Below are positions 7,720 to 16,494 of a DNA stretch of 64,000 bases, piece after piece. Source of the DNA: Clavibacter tessellarius (GTDB lineage Bacteria > Actinomycetota > Actinomycetes > Actinomycetales > Microbacteriaceae); assembly GCF_001618005.1 (NCBI RefSeq), contig NZ_LQXA01000061.1, forward strand, positions 1-64,000. Direction: 5' to 3'. Both the position numbers and the translations under genes were made by a program. How positions within the stretch are numbered: position 1 is the stretch's first letter; every line of letters starts with the position of its first letter. The notes beneath the pieces are model-generated. The model had not been told where the DNA came from, did no database searches, and saw nothing but the letters and a program-made list of their open reading frames with translations.

Positions 7720-10653
7720 ATGGCCACGCTGCTGTACCGACTCGGACGCATCTCGTTCCTCCACCCGTGGCGCGTCGTCGCCGCGTGGATCGTCATCCTC
7801 GGCATCCTGCTGGGCGGCGGCCTCGCGCTCGGCGGGAAGACCCAGGAGTCGTTCTCGATCCCGGGCACGGAGTCGCAGGAGGCCATCGACCGGCTGGCCG
7901 CCGTGTTCCCGCAGGCCGCGGGCGCGAGCGCCCAGATCGTGACGGAGGCGCCCGCGGGCGGCAAGGTCACCGACGACGCGGAGAAGGCCGCCATCGAGGC
8001 GACCGCGACGGCCGCGGCCGACGTGCCGGGCGTCGAGACGGCGCTCTCGCCCTTCTCGGAGTACGCGAGCGACGCGGTGTCCGCGGACGGCACCGTGGCG
8101 ATCACGACCGTGCAGTTCGCCGGGCAGAGCGACCAGGTGACGCCCGCGACCCTCGACGCGCTCAAGGCGTCCGCGCAGGCGGCCGAGGATGCGGGGATGA
8201 CGGTGTCGTTCGGCGGCCAGGTCTTCCAGGACGTCCACTACGGCGTCACCGTGACCGAGGCGTTCGGCGTGCTCTTCGCGGGCCTCGTGCTCGTGCTCAC
8301 GTTCGGCTCGATGCTTGCGGCGGGGCTGCCGCTCATCGGCGCGCTCGTCGGCGTCGCGGCCTCGGCGGGTGCCCTGATGGCGGCTTCGAAGTTCGTCACG
8401 GTCTCGAGCGCGTCGCCGCTGCTGGCGGTGATGATCGGGCTCGCGGTCGGCATCGACTACGCCCTCTTCATCCTCATGCGGCACCGGACGCAGCTCGCCA
8501 ACGGCATGCCCGTCGAGCGCTCGGCGGCGACCGCGGTCGCGACCGCCGGCAGCGCCGTGATCTTCGCGGGCGTGACGGTGATCATCGCGCTGCTCGGCCT
8601 CCTCGTGGTGCAGATCCCGTTCCTCACGGTCATGGGCCTCGGCGCGGCCTTCGCGGTGCTGCTCGCCATGGGCGTCGCCACCACGCTGCTGCCGGCGATG
8701 CTCGGCTTCGCGGGCGAGCGCCTCCGGCCGAAGGAGGGCTCGCGGGCCGCGCGCCGCGCCAAGGCGCAGGCCGAGGGCACCCAGCGCACGCTCGGCGCGC
8801 GCTGGGTGGCGGTCGTCACCAAGGTGCCGATCATCCCCGTCGTGATCGTCATCGGCATCGCCGGCCTCCTCGCCGTGCCCGCGTCGCAGCTGCAGCTGGG
8901 GCTGCCGAGCGGGGCGACCGAGCCCGCCGGATCCACGAGCCGCGTCGCGTACGACACCGTCTCGGACGCGTTCGGCCCCGGCCACAACGGCCCGCTCGTC
9001 GTGCTCGTGGACATCACGCAGACCACCGACCCCATCGGGGTGCTCGGGAAGATCGGCGACGAGATCCGCGGGCTCGACGACGTGGCCTTCGTCGGCACCG
9101 GCACGCCCAACCCCTCGGTCGACACCGCGATCATCCAGGTGCTCCCGGACAGCCCGCCCGAGTCGGCGGAGACGACCGCGCTCATGCAGTCGATCCGCGA
9201 CCTCGCGCCCGGCCTCCGGGACCGCTACGACACGCGCGTGTCCGTCACCGGCACCACCGCGGTGCAGAACGACATCTCGCAGCGGCTCGACCAGGCGCTC
9301 GTGCCGTTCGGGATCGTGGTGGTGGGGCTGTCGATCATCCTGCTGATGATCGTGTTCCGCTCGGTCTTCGTGCCCGTGAAGGCCGCGGTCGGCTTCCTGC
9401 TGAGCGTCGTCGTCTCGTTCGGCACGGTCGTGCTGATCTTCCAGCAGGGCGCGTTCGCCGACGTCCTCGGGGTCACGCCCGGCCCGATCCTCAGCTTCAT
9501 GCCGATCCTCCTCATGGCGATCCTGTTCGGGCTCGCCATGGACTACGAGGTCTTCCTCGTCTCCGGGATGCGCGAGGACTTCGTGCACCACGGCGATGCG
9601 CGGCGGGCCATCGTCACGGGCTTCTCGGGCGCCGCCCGGGTCGTGACGGCGGCCGCGCTCATCATGTTCTTCGTCTTCGCGGCCTTCGTGCCCGAGGGCG
9701 CGGGCGTGATCAAGACCATCGCGCTCGGCCTCGCCGTCGGCATCTTCTTCGACGCGTTCCTCGTGCGCATGACCCTCGTGCCGGCCGCCATGGCGCTGCT
9801 CGGGAAGCGCGCCTGGTGGATCCCGCGCTGGCTCGACCGGATCCTCCCCGACGTCGACATCGAGGGCGAGGGGCTCCGCGAGCACCAGGACGACGTGGAC
9901 TGGGCGCATGCGTCCGGCGCCGCCGTCGCGGCCGAGCGGCTCGTCGCGGGCGTCCCCGGGCGCCGGCTCCTGCCGGTGGACCTGCGTGCGCCATCCGGAT
10001 CCCTCGTGCTCGTCGAGGGCGACGTCGCCGACCGCCGGCTCCTCGGCGCCACGCTCGGGGCCCGGCTCACGCCGCTCTCCGGCCGCGCGCAGGTCGCGGG
10101 CCACCCGCTCGCGTCCGAGTCCGGCCGCGTGCTCACGAGCGTCGCCATGGCCGACCTCGGCAGGGTCGACCGGGTGGACTCGGGGCTGACGGTGGGGGAC
10201 CTCCTCGCCGAGCGCATCGACCTGTCCGAGCCGATGGGCCGTCACAGGCGAGCCCGCGCCCGGCAGGCCGAGTGGCTCGAGCGGATCGACCAGGCGGCCG
10301 ACGCCGCTGGCGCGCTCCGCATCGGCGCCGACGACCCGGTCGGATCCCTCCTGCCGCTCGAGCGCGCCATCGCCCTCACCGCCATCGCCGCCTCGGGACG
10401 CGCCCCCGTGCTCGTGCTCGACGTGGTGGACCCATTCCCGGACGCCGCCGCCGAGCGCGCGTTCCTCGCCGCCCTGCCCGCGCTCGTCCACGAGAGCACG
10501 ACCGTCCTCCTGGGCGCGCCGTGGTTCCCGGACGACCACGGGATCCCCGGGCGGCCGACCGTCCGCCTCCGGCTCGAGGCCGACACGGCGCCGCCAGCCG
10601 ACCAGCCCGGCCACGACCAGACCGTCACCACCGTCGAGGAGACCCTCCGATGA
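7720..10653 (+). CDS. MMPL/RND-type exporter fused to a degenerate ABC ATPase-like domain
   Basis: The 977-residue protein has a normal MMPL transporter as residues 1 to ~710: an N-terminal helix, an external domain, GIDYALFILMRHRTQLANG after one membrane bundle and AMDYEVFLVSGMREDFVHHG after the second. Such proteins export lipids or drugs using proton flow. Residues ~730-977 look like an ABC nucleotide-binding domain: PLSGRAQVAGHPL resembles the post-Walker A region and VLVLDVVDP the Walker B strand. The Walker A site reads VEGDVADRRLL, with no GKS/T, and the signature is LPLERAIAL, so ATP hydrolysis is not expected. AAGGAGAG precedes the ATG. It overlaps the next gene by ATGA and is likely an operon with it. 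Confidence 0.88.
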   Translation: MATLLYRLGRISFLHPWRVVAAWIVILGILLGGGLALGGKTQESFSIPGTESQEAIDRLAAVFPQAAGASAQIVTEAPAGGKVTDDAEKAAIEATATAAADVPGVETALSPFSEYASDAVSADGTVAITTVQFAGQSDQVTPATLDALKASAQAAEDAGMTVSFGGQVFQDVHYGVTVTEAFGVLFAGLVLVLTFGSMLAAGLPLIGALVGVAASAGALMAASKFVTVSSASPLLAVMIGLAVGIDYALFILMRHRTQLANGMPVERSAATAVATAGSAVIFAGVTVIIALLGLLVVQIPFLTVMGLGAAFAVLLAMGVATTLLPAMLGFAGERLRPKEGSRAARRAKAQAEGTQRTLGARWVAVVTKVPIIPVVIVIGIAGLLAVPASQLQLGLPSGATEPAGSTSRVAYDTVSDAFGPGHNGPLVVLVDITQTTDPIGVLGKIGDEIRGLDDVAFVGTGTPNPSVDTAIIQVLPDSPPESAETTALMQSIRDLAPGLRDRYDTRVSVTGTTAVQNDISQRLDQALVPFGIVVVGLSIILLMIVFRSVFVPVKAAVGFLLSVVVSFGTVVLIFQQGAFADVLGVTPGPILSFMPILLMAILFGLAMDYEVFLVSGMREDFVHHGDARRAIVTGFSGAARVVTAAALIMFFVFAAFVPEGAGVIKTIALGLAVGIFFDAFLVRMTLVPAAMALLGKRAWWIPRWLDRILPDVDIEGEGLREHQDDVDWAHASGAAVAAERLVAGVPGRRLLPVDLRAPSGSLVLVEGDVADRRLLGATLGARLTPLSGRAQVAGHPLASESGRVLTSVAMADLGRVDRVDSGLTVGDLLAERIDLSEPMGRHRRARARQAEWLERIDQAADAAGALRIGADDPVGSLLPLERAIALTAIAASGRAPVLVLDVVDPFPDAAAERAFLAALPALVHESTTVLLGAPWFPDDHGIPGRPTVRLRLEADTAPPADQPGHDQTVTTVEETLR

Positions 10654-12545
10654 CCGCTCGCTCCACCCGCCGACGCCTCGCCGTCGCCCTCGTCGCGATC
10701 GTGCCCCTCGCGGTCGCCGGCCTCTTCATCGGCTCGCTCTCGGACGTCGCGAAGGGCGTCGAGCGCGTGCCCGCCGCCATCGTCAACCAGGACGAGATCG
10801 TGCAGCAGAAGGCGCCCGACGGCACGGAGTCGCCCGTGCTCGCGGGCCGCCTGCTCGTGACGCAGCTCACCTCGGACGACAACCAGGCCTTCGACTGGAC
10901 CATCACCAACGCCGACGAGGCCCAGAGGATGCTCGACGACGGCGAGGTCTACGCGGTGCTGACCGTGCCGAAGGACTTCTCCTCCTCGATCGTGTCGCTC
11001 TCGACCGATGCCCCGAAGCGCGCGCAGATCAGCGTGGAGACCGACGACGCGCACGGCTACCTGACGGGCGCGGCCACGCAGGCCGTCGGGGTCGGCATGA
11101 CCAGCGTGTTCGGCAACGCCATCACGTCGCAGTTCGTCTCCGGCATCTACACGACCTTCGGCGGGCTCAAGGGCTCGCTCACCGACGCGGGGACCGGCGC
11201 CGACAAGCTCGCGGACGGAGCCACGCAGCTCTCCTCGGGCGCGACGACGCTCGGCGACGGGATCACGCAGCTGGGCGACGGCATCGGCCGCACGCAGCAG
11301 GGCGCGTCGCAGCTCGCGGACGGCCTCGGCACCTACACGGGCGGCGTCTCGCAGCTCTCCTCGGGACTCGACCGGCTGCAGACCGGGGCCGCCGGGCTCT
11401 CGCAGGTCTCCGACGGCGTCGGGCAGTACGCGGGCGGGGCCGGGCGGATCGCGACGCAGGTCCAGGGGATCCGGCAGCAGCTCGCCGCGAACCCGCAGAC
11501 GGCGCCGATCGCCGCGCAGCTCGCGCCGCTCGAGCAGGGGATCGACGAGTACGCGGCGCAGGGGCAGGCCCTCGCGACGAAGACGGCGGCCGGGATCCAG
11601 GGCGTGCAGCAGGGCATCGGCCAGAGCGCGTCCGGGGCCTCGCAGCTCGCGGCGAACGGCGGGGCCCTCGTCTCCGGCGCGCGCCAGCTGGACGACGGCC
11701 TCGGCCGGCTCCGCACGGGCGCGACCGGCGCGGCCACGGGAGCGGGCGACCTCGCCACGGGCGCGACGGCGCTCTCCTCCGGCGCGACCGAGCTCGGCCA
11801 GGGCCTCACGCGGGGCGCCGAGCAGATCCCGTCGCTCGACGCCGACCAGGCGGCCTCCGCCTCGGGCGTCGTCGCGGATCCGGTGGGCCTCACCGTGCAG
11901 CGCGAGAACGAGATCGAAAACCCGGGCGACGCCGTCGCCGCGATCTTCGTGCCCATCGGCCTCTGGCTCGGCGCCTTCGCGACCTTCCTCGTGCTGCGTC
12001 CGGCCGCGCGCCGCCTGCTCGCCTCGTCGGCCGCGACGGGCCGCGTCATGGGGCGCGTGCTCGCCCGCGCCGCGCTCATCGCGCTCGCCCAGGTCGTGCT
12101 GCTCGTCGCCCTCGTGCACGCCGCGCTCGGGCTGTCGCTCGCGCTGCTTCCCGCGACCCTCGGGTTCGCCGCCGTCACCGCGGCGGCCTTCACGGCGATC
12201 CACTACCTGCTGCGCCAGGCGTTCGGCCGCACCGGCATGGTCGTCTCGCTCATCCTGCTGGCGGTGCAGGCCGCGGCGATGGGCGGGGTCATCCCGCTGC
12301 AGCTCGTGGCGGAGCCGTTCCAGGTCATCAGCCCGTTCCTGCCGCTCACGTACGCGGCGTCGGGCATGCAGGCGATCATCGCCGGGGGAGCGCCCGCCGT
12401 CGCGTGGGGAGCCGCGGGCACGCTGGCCGTGTTCCTGCTGCTGAGCCTCGCCGTCTCCTACCTGGTGACGCGGCGCTCGCGGCGGGCGCGGAGCCTCGGC
12501 CTCCTGCCGGGCAGCGCGCCGGCGTCGGCGGCCGTCGCCGTCTGA
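10650..12545 (+). CDS. YhgE/Pip-family membrane protein
   Basis: The 631-residue protein has one N-terminal helix, a long external region and about five C-terminal helices (from GDAVAAIFVPIGLWLGAFAT on). The external part contains many short repeats such as LADGATQLSSGATTL and QLGDGI, giving the coiled-coil-like stalk typical of YhgE/Pip phage-infection proteins, which are ABC-2-like permeases. Its start overlaps the MMPL stop (ATGA), so the two are translationally coupled and probably form one export apparatus under the TetR gene. Confidence 0.88.
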   Translation: MTARSTRRRLAVALVAIVPLAVAGLFIGSLSDVAKGVERVPAAIVNQDEIVQQKAPDGTESPVLAGRLLVTQLTSDDNQAFDWTITNADEAQRMLDDGEVYAVLTVPKDFSSSIVSLSTDAPKRAQISVETDDAHGYLTGAATQAVGVGMTSVFGNAITSQFVSGIYTTFGGLKGSLTDAGTGADKLADGATQLSSGATTLGDGITQLGDGIGRTQQGASQLADGLGTYTGGVSQLSSGLDRLQTGAAGLSQVSDGVGQYAGGAGRIATQVQGIRQQLAANPQTAPIAAQLAPLEQGIDEYAAQGQALATKTAAGIQGVQQGIGQSASGASQLAANGGALVSGARQLDDGLGRLRTGATGAATGAGDLATGATALSSGATELGQGLTRGAEQIPSLDADQAASASGVVADPVGLTVQRENEIENPGDAVAAIFVPIGLWLGAFATFLVLRPAARRLLASSAATGRVMGRVLARAALIALAQVVLLVALVHAALGLSLALLPATLGFAAVTAAAFTAIHYLLRQAFGRTGMVVSLILLAVQAAAMGGVIPLQLVAEPFQVISPFLPLTYAASGMQAIIAGGAPAVAWGAAGTLAVFLLLSLAVSYLVTRRSRRARSLGLLPGSAPASAAVAV

Positions 12546-12562
12546 CGCCTTCCGCACGACCC

Positions 12563-12593
12563 GACGCCGGGCGCTCCCGCGGGTGCCCGGCAT
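12563..12593 (+). terminator. Hairpin after the YhgE gene
   Basis: GACGCCGGGC (12563-12572) pairs with GCCCGGCATC (12584-12593) with one mismatch and an 11-base loop. It lies 18 bases past the stop. There is no T tract. Confidence 0.45.
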
Positions 12594-12637
12594 CGCGCGT
12601 CTGGGGGGCGTGACGGAGACGAGGCCGCCGCACCGCC

Positions 12638-12660
12638 TAACATTCGAGAACCGTTCTCGA
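12638..12660 (+). promoter_or_regulatory. -10 element abutting a 17-bp palindromic operator
   Basis: TAACAT at 12638-12643 is the -10 element. It is followed at once by the perfect palindrome TCGAGAACCGTTCTCGA (12644-12660), arms of eight around one central base. A dimeric repressor here would cover the transcription start. The odd-centred layout recalls Fur/Zur-type boxes, but the sequence is not a standard Fur or Zur site and the regulator is unknown. Confidence 0.7.
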
Positions 12661-12675
12661 CAAGGAAGTCGCCCC

Positions 12676-13995
12676 ATGCGCACCCCCTCCCTCCTCGGCG
12701 TCGGCCTCGTGGTCGTCGGCCTGCTCGCCGGCGGCGTCGGATCCGTCGCCGCCCCGCCCGAGACCGCGTCCGCCGCCGGCCGCGCGTCGTGGCTGCTCGT
12801 CGCCGACCCGGTGGCGCACGCCGTCTCGATCGTCGACTCGGCGACCGGCCGCACCACGGGCTCCCTCAGGGACACGACGCTGGGCGCGCACGCCGGCGTC
12901 GTGCAGCTGGGGCACGGCCGCATCGCCTTCGTCGACGAGAGCGGCCCCCGGCTCGACGTGGTCGACATCTCCTCCGCCGGGGTCCCGCGCCTCGCATCGG
13001 CGACCCCGATCCCGTCCGCGGCCGGCGCCTGGACGCGCGCCGGCTGGATCTCGGACGACGCCGGCCACCGGTACGTCGCGGTCGGGTCGGACCTCGACGG
13101 ATCCACCACGCAGCAGGTCACGCTCGTCGACACCCGCACGGGCCGCGCGAGCACGGCGGCCGTCCGCACGAGCGAGGTGGCCCTCGCGACCACGGGCGAG
13201 CGCGGCACCGAGGAGATGGAGACGTTCCTCGTGGGATCCCCGCTGCGCCTCGTCGTGAGCGCCGGCGGGCACCTCGACGCCTACGACGCCGGTGCCATCC
13301 TGCGCGGCGACGAGCACCCGGCCCCGATCGCCTCGACGCCGCTCGGCGCCTACCCGCACGGGCCGATCGCCGACGCGCGCGGCACGGTCGTCGGCTCGAC
13401 CCTGCACGACGGCGTCGAGACGGTGCCGGTGACCCGCGACGGCTTCGGCCCGGCGACCACGCGGCCCTACCCGGAGCGCGCGCAGCAGAGCTACCGGCCG
13501 CGGATGGCCCCCGACGGCACGACGGCCGTGGGCGCGCAGGCGGGCGCCACGGCGGCCGACCCGGCGGTGCTGACCTCGTCGTCGATGCGCGGCGCGGGCA
13601 TCGCGAGCGTCGCCCTCGGCACGGGCACGCCCACGCGCGCGGCCGTCGCGCCGTCCTACGCGGCGGCCGTGGTGACGGCGGACGGCGTCGACACGCTCGA
13701 CCTCGTCGGGCGCGGTGCGGACGGCCTCTACGACGGGGCGGTCACGCGCGTGCGGCTCCCCGCGCTCGGGCAGGCGGCGGGCACCGGATCCTCCGCGCGC
13801 TTCCTCGCGGCCTCGGCCGACGGGTCGGAGCTGTTCCTCTCTCGGGCGGGCACGGGATCCGTGCTGGAGATCGACGTGCGCGGCACGACGGCCACCGTCC
13901 GCGGCACGATCGCCGTGCCGTCGGCCCTGGCGGACGGCGGCTACCTCGCCACCGTGGACCAGCACCAGCGGCCGTACGACCTCAGCGGGCGCTGA
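12676..13995 (+). CDS. Secreted beta-propeller-like protein
   Basis: The 439-residue protein has a signal peptide (MRTPSLLGVGLVVVGLLAGG, cleavage near TASAAG) and then repeated short blade-like units such as LLVADPVAHAVSIVDSATGR and ELFLSRAGTGSVLEIDVRG, as in YncE-like seven-bladed propellers. No lipobox is present, so it is probably secreted. Some actinobacterial propellers of this size are zinc metallochaperones (AztD); this one lacks obvious His-rich stretches and has no zinc transporter beside it, so the role stays open. The operator at 12644-12660 implies tight repression. Confidence 0.7.
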   Translation: MRTPSLLGVGLVVVGLLAGGVGSVAAPPETASAAGRASWLLVADPVAHAVSIVDSATGRTTGSLRDTTLGAHAGVVQLGHGRIAFVDESGPRLDVVDISSAGVPRLASATPIPSAAGAWTRAGWISDDAGHRYVAVGSDLDGSTTQQVTLVDTRTGRASTAAVRTSEVALATTGERGTEEMETFLVGSPLRLVVSAGGHLDAYDAGAILRGDEHPAPIASTPLGAYPHGPIADARGTVVGSTLHDGVETVPVTRDGFGPATTRPYPERAQQSYRPRMAPDGTTAVGAQAGATAADPAVLTSSSMRGAGIASVALGTGTPTRAAVAPSYAAAVVTADGVDTLDLVGRGADGLYDGAVTRVRLPALGQAAGTGSSARFLAASADGSELFLSRAGTGSVLEIDVRGTTATVRGTIAVPSALADGGYLATVDQHQRPYDLSGR

Positions 13996-14008
13996 CGCGC
14001 ACGGCGCA

Positions 14009-14064
14009 CCGCACGCACGACGAGGGCCGCCCGGATCACCGGGCGGCCCTCGTCGTGCGTGCGG
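14009..14064. terminator. Perfect 26-bp bidirectional terminator
   Basis: Arms at 14009-14034 and 14039-14064 are exact reverse complements over 26 bases, with the loop ATCA. It separates the convergent propeller and monooxygenase genes and should work in both directions. Confidence 0.85.
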
Positions 14065-14070
14065 TCGCGG

Positions 14071-14373
14071 CTACAGCGCGAGCGCGATGCGCCCGCTGAA
14101 CACGCGGGTCACGGGCGGCGCGGCCAGCACCTCGCCGAGGCGCGCGGCGCCCTCGGGGGTGGCGCGCCAGGCGACGTACGCGTCGTGGTCGGCGGTCGAC
14201 GCCCACTGCTCGACGACGACCATGCGGGCCGGGTCGGCGTCGTCGACGAGGACCTCGAGGCCCTCGTTGCCCGCGAAGGCGCGGGTGGCCTGCAGGGTCT
14301 CGGCGAGGACGTCCGCGACGTCGCCGAGGCGCGTCTCGTCGACCTGGATCTCGAGGTGCACGGTGGTGCTCAT
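14071..14373 (-). CDS. ABM-domain (antibiotic biosynthesis monooxygenase-like) protein
   Basis: A 100-residue single-domain protein of the dimeric alpha/beta-barrel ABM/YgiN type. Typical features are the N-terminal strand VHLEIQVDE, a helix with VLAETLQATRAFAGNEGLEV, and VVVEQWASTADHDAYVAW. Such proteins are small quinol or polyketide monooxygenases or stress proteins; the substrate is unknown. GGAGA eight bases upstream supports the ATG at 14373. Confidence 0.82.
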   Translation of the reverse strand: MSTTVHLEIQVDETRLGDVADVLAETLQATRAFAGNEGLEVLVDDADPARMVVVEQWASTADHDAYVAWRATPEGAARLGEVLAAPPVTRVFSGRIALAL

Positions 14374-14481
14374 GGTGTCTCCGGTCCCGACGCCGGGCGG
14401 GCGGGGCCCCGTGCGACGTCGCTCATGTGCGGGGACGTTCCCCTCGTCCATCCAACCCCGGCCGCCGTCGGGGCATGCCCG

Positions 14482-14500
14482 CACGCCCGGCGCGGGCGTG
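14482..14500 (-). terminator. Hairpin downstream of the TIM-barrel gene
   Basis: CACGCCCG (14482-14489) and CGGGCGTG (14493-14500) form a perfect 8-bp stem with a three-base loop. It lies about 30 bases past the stop at 14531 on the minus strand. Confidence 0.5.
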
Positions 14501-14530
14501 TCGGCCGAGCGACCCAGGCGGCGGCGCCGC

Positions 14531-15406
14531 TCAGCGATCGCGGCGGAGCGCGGTGCGCAGCTTCCGGTACCCGGAGAGCGTGGGCGGGGCGACGGGCGTG
14601 CGCTCGGGCGCCGTGTCGAGCCGGAGCTGGCGCTGGGCGAACTCGCGCGTCTCGATGAGCATCGCGAGCCGCTGCTCCTCCGTCTTCGCCTTGCGGGTGT
14701 TGACCTCGGCGACGACGCCGCCCTGCCAGCCCTGCTCGGCGAGCCAGCGGAGGGTCTCGGCGACCGGCTGCGTGCCGCGGCCGGGGAGGAGGTGCTCGTC
14801 GAGGATCCGGCCGTCGTCCTGCGAGCCGGATCCGTCGCACAGGTGCACGTGGCGGAGGCGCGGGCCGAGGGCCTTCGCCATCTCTAGGGCGTCCTGGCCG
14901 GAGAGCGAGGCATGCGAGAAGTCGAGGGTGGTGGCGTCGCAGTCCATGTCGCGCGGATCCCAGCCGGGTGAGTACGCCTTCATGCTGCGGCCGGCGACCT
15001 GCCACGGGAACATGTTCTCGACCGCGATCTCCACGCCCGTCTCCGTCTGGATCGAGCGCACGATCTCGAGGAACGACTCGGCGTAGCCGGCCTGCCAGCG
15101 GAACGGCGGGTGCACCACGACGGCCGGGGCGCCGACCGCGCGCGCGAGCTCGGCCGACCTCTCCAGCTTCACCTTCGGATCCCGCCCCCACACGAAGTGG
15201 GTGAGGAGGAGGACGGGCGCGTGGATCGACAGGATCGGCAGGCCGTGCTTCTCCGACAGGGCGCGGAGCGCGTCGGCGTCCTGGGTGACCTGGTCGTTCG
15301 TCACCATGATCTCGACGCCGTCGAATCCGGCGCGCTTGGCCATGAGGAAGGCGTTCTCGACGGGCTGGGGGTACACGCAGGTCGTGCTCATGCCTACTCG
15401 GATCAC
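14531..15406 (-). CDS. Sugar phosphate isomerase/epimerase-like TIM-barrel protein
   Basis: The 291-residue protein has the xylose-isomerase-like TIM barrel pattern: [77 protein letters not shown] and [11 protein letters not shown]. The Glu, His and Asp residues at strand ends suit a divalent-metal site (AP endonuclease family 2 fold). Exact substrate is unknown. The start is taken as the GTG at 15406, seven bases after TATGGT (15419-15414); ATGs at 15418 and 15391 are alternatives. It is divergent from the fructosamine kinase gene. Confidence 0.8.
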   Translation of the reverse strand: MIRVGMSTTCVYPQPVENAFLMAKRAGFDGVEIMVTNDQVTQDADALRALSEKHGLPILSIHAPVLLLTHFVWGRDPKVKLERSAELARAVGAPAVVVHPPFRWQAGYAESFLEIVRSIQTETGVEIAVENMFPWQVAGRSMKAYSPGWDPRDMDCDATTLDFSHASLSGQDALEMAKALGPRLRHVHLCDGSGSQDDGRILDEHLLPGRGTQPVAETLRWLAEQGWQGGVVAEVNTRKAKTEEQRLAMLIETREFAQRQLRLDTAPERTPVAPPTLSGYRKLRTALRRDR

Positions 15407-15413
15407 GTCGGCG

Positions 15414-15419
15414 ACCATA
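15414..15419 (-). promoter_or_regulatory. Leaderless promoter of the TIM-barrel gene
   Basis: On the minus strand TATGGT (15419 to 15414) is followed by seven bases and the GTG at 15406. Confidence 0.5.
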
Positions 15420-15542
15420 CCCGGCGCCGCTGGGCCCGAGGGGTACGCGCGCGGTCCGGCGCGTGTCGGGTGCGCGACGCGGACAGGCGGCGTCGGCATG
15501 CTGGACGCACGCGGCGCACGTCCGCGGCGGGAGGAGGCCGGC

Positions 15543-16379
15543 ATGGCGTCGGACGGATCGGACGGCGCGGCGGACGCGTACCGCAAAGAGCGGGCGGATG
15601 CTCCCCACGGCTTCTTCGAGGCGGAGGCCGCGGGCCTGGCCTGGCTCGCCGAGGCGGAGCCGGCCGGGGGAGCGCGCGTCGTGCGCGTGCTCGGCGTCGC
15701 GCCCGGCCGCATCGACCTCGAGCGGCTGCGACCGTCGCGCCCCACGCGGGAGGGGGCGCGCGCGTTCGGGGCGGCCCTCGCGATCACGCACGACGCGGGG
15801 GCGCCGGGGTTCGGGGCGCCGCCCGCCGGGCACGACGGCCCGGCCTTCATCGGGCGGCAGCCGCTGTCGGTCCTCCGCGGCGGTGCCCGGGGCGACGGCG
15901 CGGGCCCGGCCGACGACGCCGGATCCGGCTGGGGCGCCTGGTACGCCCGCGAGCGCGTCCTGCCCTACCTCCGCCGGGCGGTCGACGCCGGCAACGCCAC
16001 CGCCGCGCAGGCGGCCGACGTGGAGCGCGCGTGCGCCGCCGCATCTGACGGCCGGTTCGACGACGGCGCGCCGCCGGCCCGGATCCACGGCGACCTCTGG
16101 TCGGGCAACGTGCAGTGGACCGACGGGGGAGCGGTCCTCATCGACCCGGCCGCGCACGGCGGCCACCGCGAGACCGACCTCGCGATGCTGGCGCTCTTCG
16201 GCTGCCCGGGCCTCGACGACGTGCTCGGCGCGTACGCCGACGCCGGATCCCTCGCCCCGGGCTGGCGCGACCGCGTCCCGCTGCACCAGCTCCACCCGCT
16301 CGCCGTGCACGCGGCGTCGCACGGCCCGGCCTACGGCGACGCGCTCCGCGACGCGGCGCGCGCGGTCCTCCGGAGGTGA
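15543..16379 (+). CDS. Fructosamine kinase / aminoglycoside phosphotransferase-like protein
   Basis: The 278-residue protein belongs to the fructosamine kinase family, which phosphorylates sugars bound to protein amines so that the adduct breaks down. The catalytic loop is [14 protein letters not shown] with the HGDLWSGN motif, followed by the metal-site segment [18 protein letters not shown]. The N-terminal ATP-binding lobe seems short: after [19 protein letters not shown] it goes straight to [24 protein letters not shown] upstream gives a strong start. Confidence 0.85.
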   Translation: MASDGSDGAADAYRKERADAPHGFFEAEAAGLAWLAEAEPAGGARVVRVLGVAPGRIDLERLRPSRPTREGARAFGAALAITHDAGAPGFGAPPAGHDGPAFIGRQPLSVLRGGARGDGAGPADDAGSGWGAWYARERVLPYLRRAVDAGNATAAQAADVERACAAASDGRFDDGAPPARIHGDLWSGNVQWTDGGAVLIDPAAHGGHRETDLAMLALFGCPGLDDVLGAYADAGSLAPGWRDRVPLHQLHPLAVHAASHGPAYGDALRDAARAVLRR

Positions 16380-16494
16380 GGGGCGGACGGCCGCCGTCAC
16401 GAGCCGACGCGGACCCGGTCGGTCGCCGACCGCACTGGTAGCCTCGGATGACCGAGCAGGCACGACAGACCTCTGCGAGAACGAGACGGGAACC

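Noticed and set aside
10242-13208. 988-codon minus-strand open frame across the MMPL/YhgE/propeller genes
   Set aside because: It spans three convincing plus-strand genes and shows no family pattern. It is a compositional artefact.
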